A DNA stretch of 64,000 bases, taken from assembly GCF_003664255.1 (NCBI RefSeq), contig NZ_RCCV01000001.1, positions 806,001 through 870,000 on the forward strand, given 5' to 3'. Made by a program: the position numbers and the translations under genes. The notes beneath the pieces are model-generated. The model was not told the origin of the DNA, searched no databases, and was given only the letters and a program-made list of their open reading frames with translations. Below, one piece after another: positions 63,817-64,000 of the stretch. Numbering within the stretch: position 1 is the stretch's first letter; each line of letters begins with the position of its first letter. The stretch comes from Micromonospora sp. M71_S20. GTDB lineage: Bacteria; Actinomycetota; Actinomycetes; Mycobacteriales; Micromonosporaceae.

Positions 63817-63856
63817 CCCCTTCCCCGCCCCCGATGCCTCGGGTGCGGGGAAGGGG
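63817..63856 (-). terminator. 40-base GC hairpin upstream of rpsB
   Basis: CCCCTTCCCCGC (63817-63828) pairs perfectly with GCGGGGAAGGGG (63845-63856), and the inner CCCGA-TGCC-TCGGG extends the stem. It could end a leftward transcript arriving from beyond the window or take part in rpsB regulation. Confidence 0.5.
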
Positions 63857-64000
63857 TCGGAACGCCCATTTCCGGCACTCGGCGCGCCCGCCCCGGCCGG
63901 TGCTCGCCGTCAGGCGGAGCGCTCTCTGAGGGCGTCAGGCGCAGCGGTCCCGCCGGCGTCGGACCCGGACGGCGTCAGGCCTGAGGGAGTCGGCCCCGAC
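63857..64000. other. Window end: possible 3' tail of an upstream minus-strand gene
   Basis: One minus-strand frame is open from the window edge to a TGA at 63910-63912, reading a Ser/Gly/Pro-rich tail and ending [16 protein letters not shown] occurs three times (63908, 63933, 63971 areas). With the hairpin 54 bases further on, this would suit a gene end plus terminator, but about 30 codons of low-complexity sequence are too few to be sure. Confidence 0.25.

Overview
The window is very GC-rich, uses many GTG starts and has dense, often overlapping operons. The gene set (mycothiol-era GST-like reductase, F420-type nitroreductase, DUF2631, DUF6186, DUF4439, IspG/Dxr/Rip1 block) fits a filamentous actinomycete, most likely Micromonosporaceae (Micromonospora-like). 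The genus is inferred from recall of gene order, not from a search.

The backbone is a chromosomal core transcribed leftward and conserved across actinobacteria: rpsB-tsf-pyrH-frr-cdsA-rlmN (63.6-57.4 kb), DUF2631 (55.7 kb, on the plus strand), dxr-rseP-ispG-GNAT (44.7-40.1 kb), map (17 kb), and rimP-nusA-ylxR-infB-ylxP-rbfA-nrnA (8.9-1.6 kb). These make the translation machinery, isoprenoid precursors and phospholipid precursors. Accessory genes lie between the core blocks.

Left to right. 0-1.5 kb: a P-loop kinase cut by the window edge, a 29-residue ORF and two small membrane proteins. 1.6-8.9 kb: the rimP-nusA-infB operon. 9-15.4 kb: a Tat-lipoprotein/DUF4439 pair, a PadR-controlled ABC exporter, an F420-type reductase and a degenerate nucleotidyltransferase. 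15.4-17.4 kb: VIT1-like transporter, map and a STAS protein. 17.5-21.1 kb: a 1222-residue protein that joins a histidine kinase, a receiver, a PP2C phosphatase and an RsbW-like kinase domain. 21.4-25.8 kb: a GlnA4-like operon for gamma-glutamylated amines, with a promoter whose spacer holds a palindrome. 26.5-30.1 kb: a methyltransferase, a GGDEF-EAL protein and a DUF456 protein, tightly coupled. 30.4-36.2 kb: thiolase, glutathionyl-hydroquinone-reductase-like enzyme, DUF998 protein, a dicarboxylate/cystine-type symporter preceded by a leader peptide, and an old yellow enzyme. 36.3-39.9 kb: a fused asymmetric ABC exporter. 40.1-44.7 kb: GNAT-ispG-rseP-dxr. 45.4-55.4 kb: GH43 glycosidase, GNAT, YihY, MMPL with divergent TetR, a PH-like membrane protein, an FAD oxidoreductase and an MBL-Rieske protein. 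55.7-63.6 kb: DUF2631, a DivIVA-like protein and the rpsB-rlmN block.

The most interesting signals are the combined two-component/partner-switching protein beside a STAS gene, the leaderless leader peptide before the symporter, the operator inside the glnA promoter spacer, several hairpins with GATC near the stem base (two share an arm sequence, one is a perfect 25-bp palindrome), and a startless coding remnant upstream of dxr. No tRNA, rRNA, CRISPR array, insertion sequence or phage gene was recognised.
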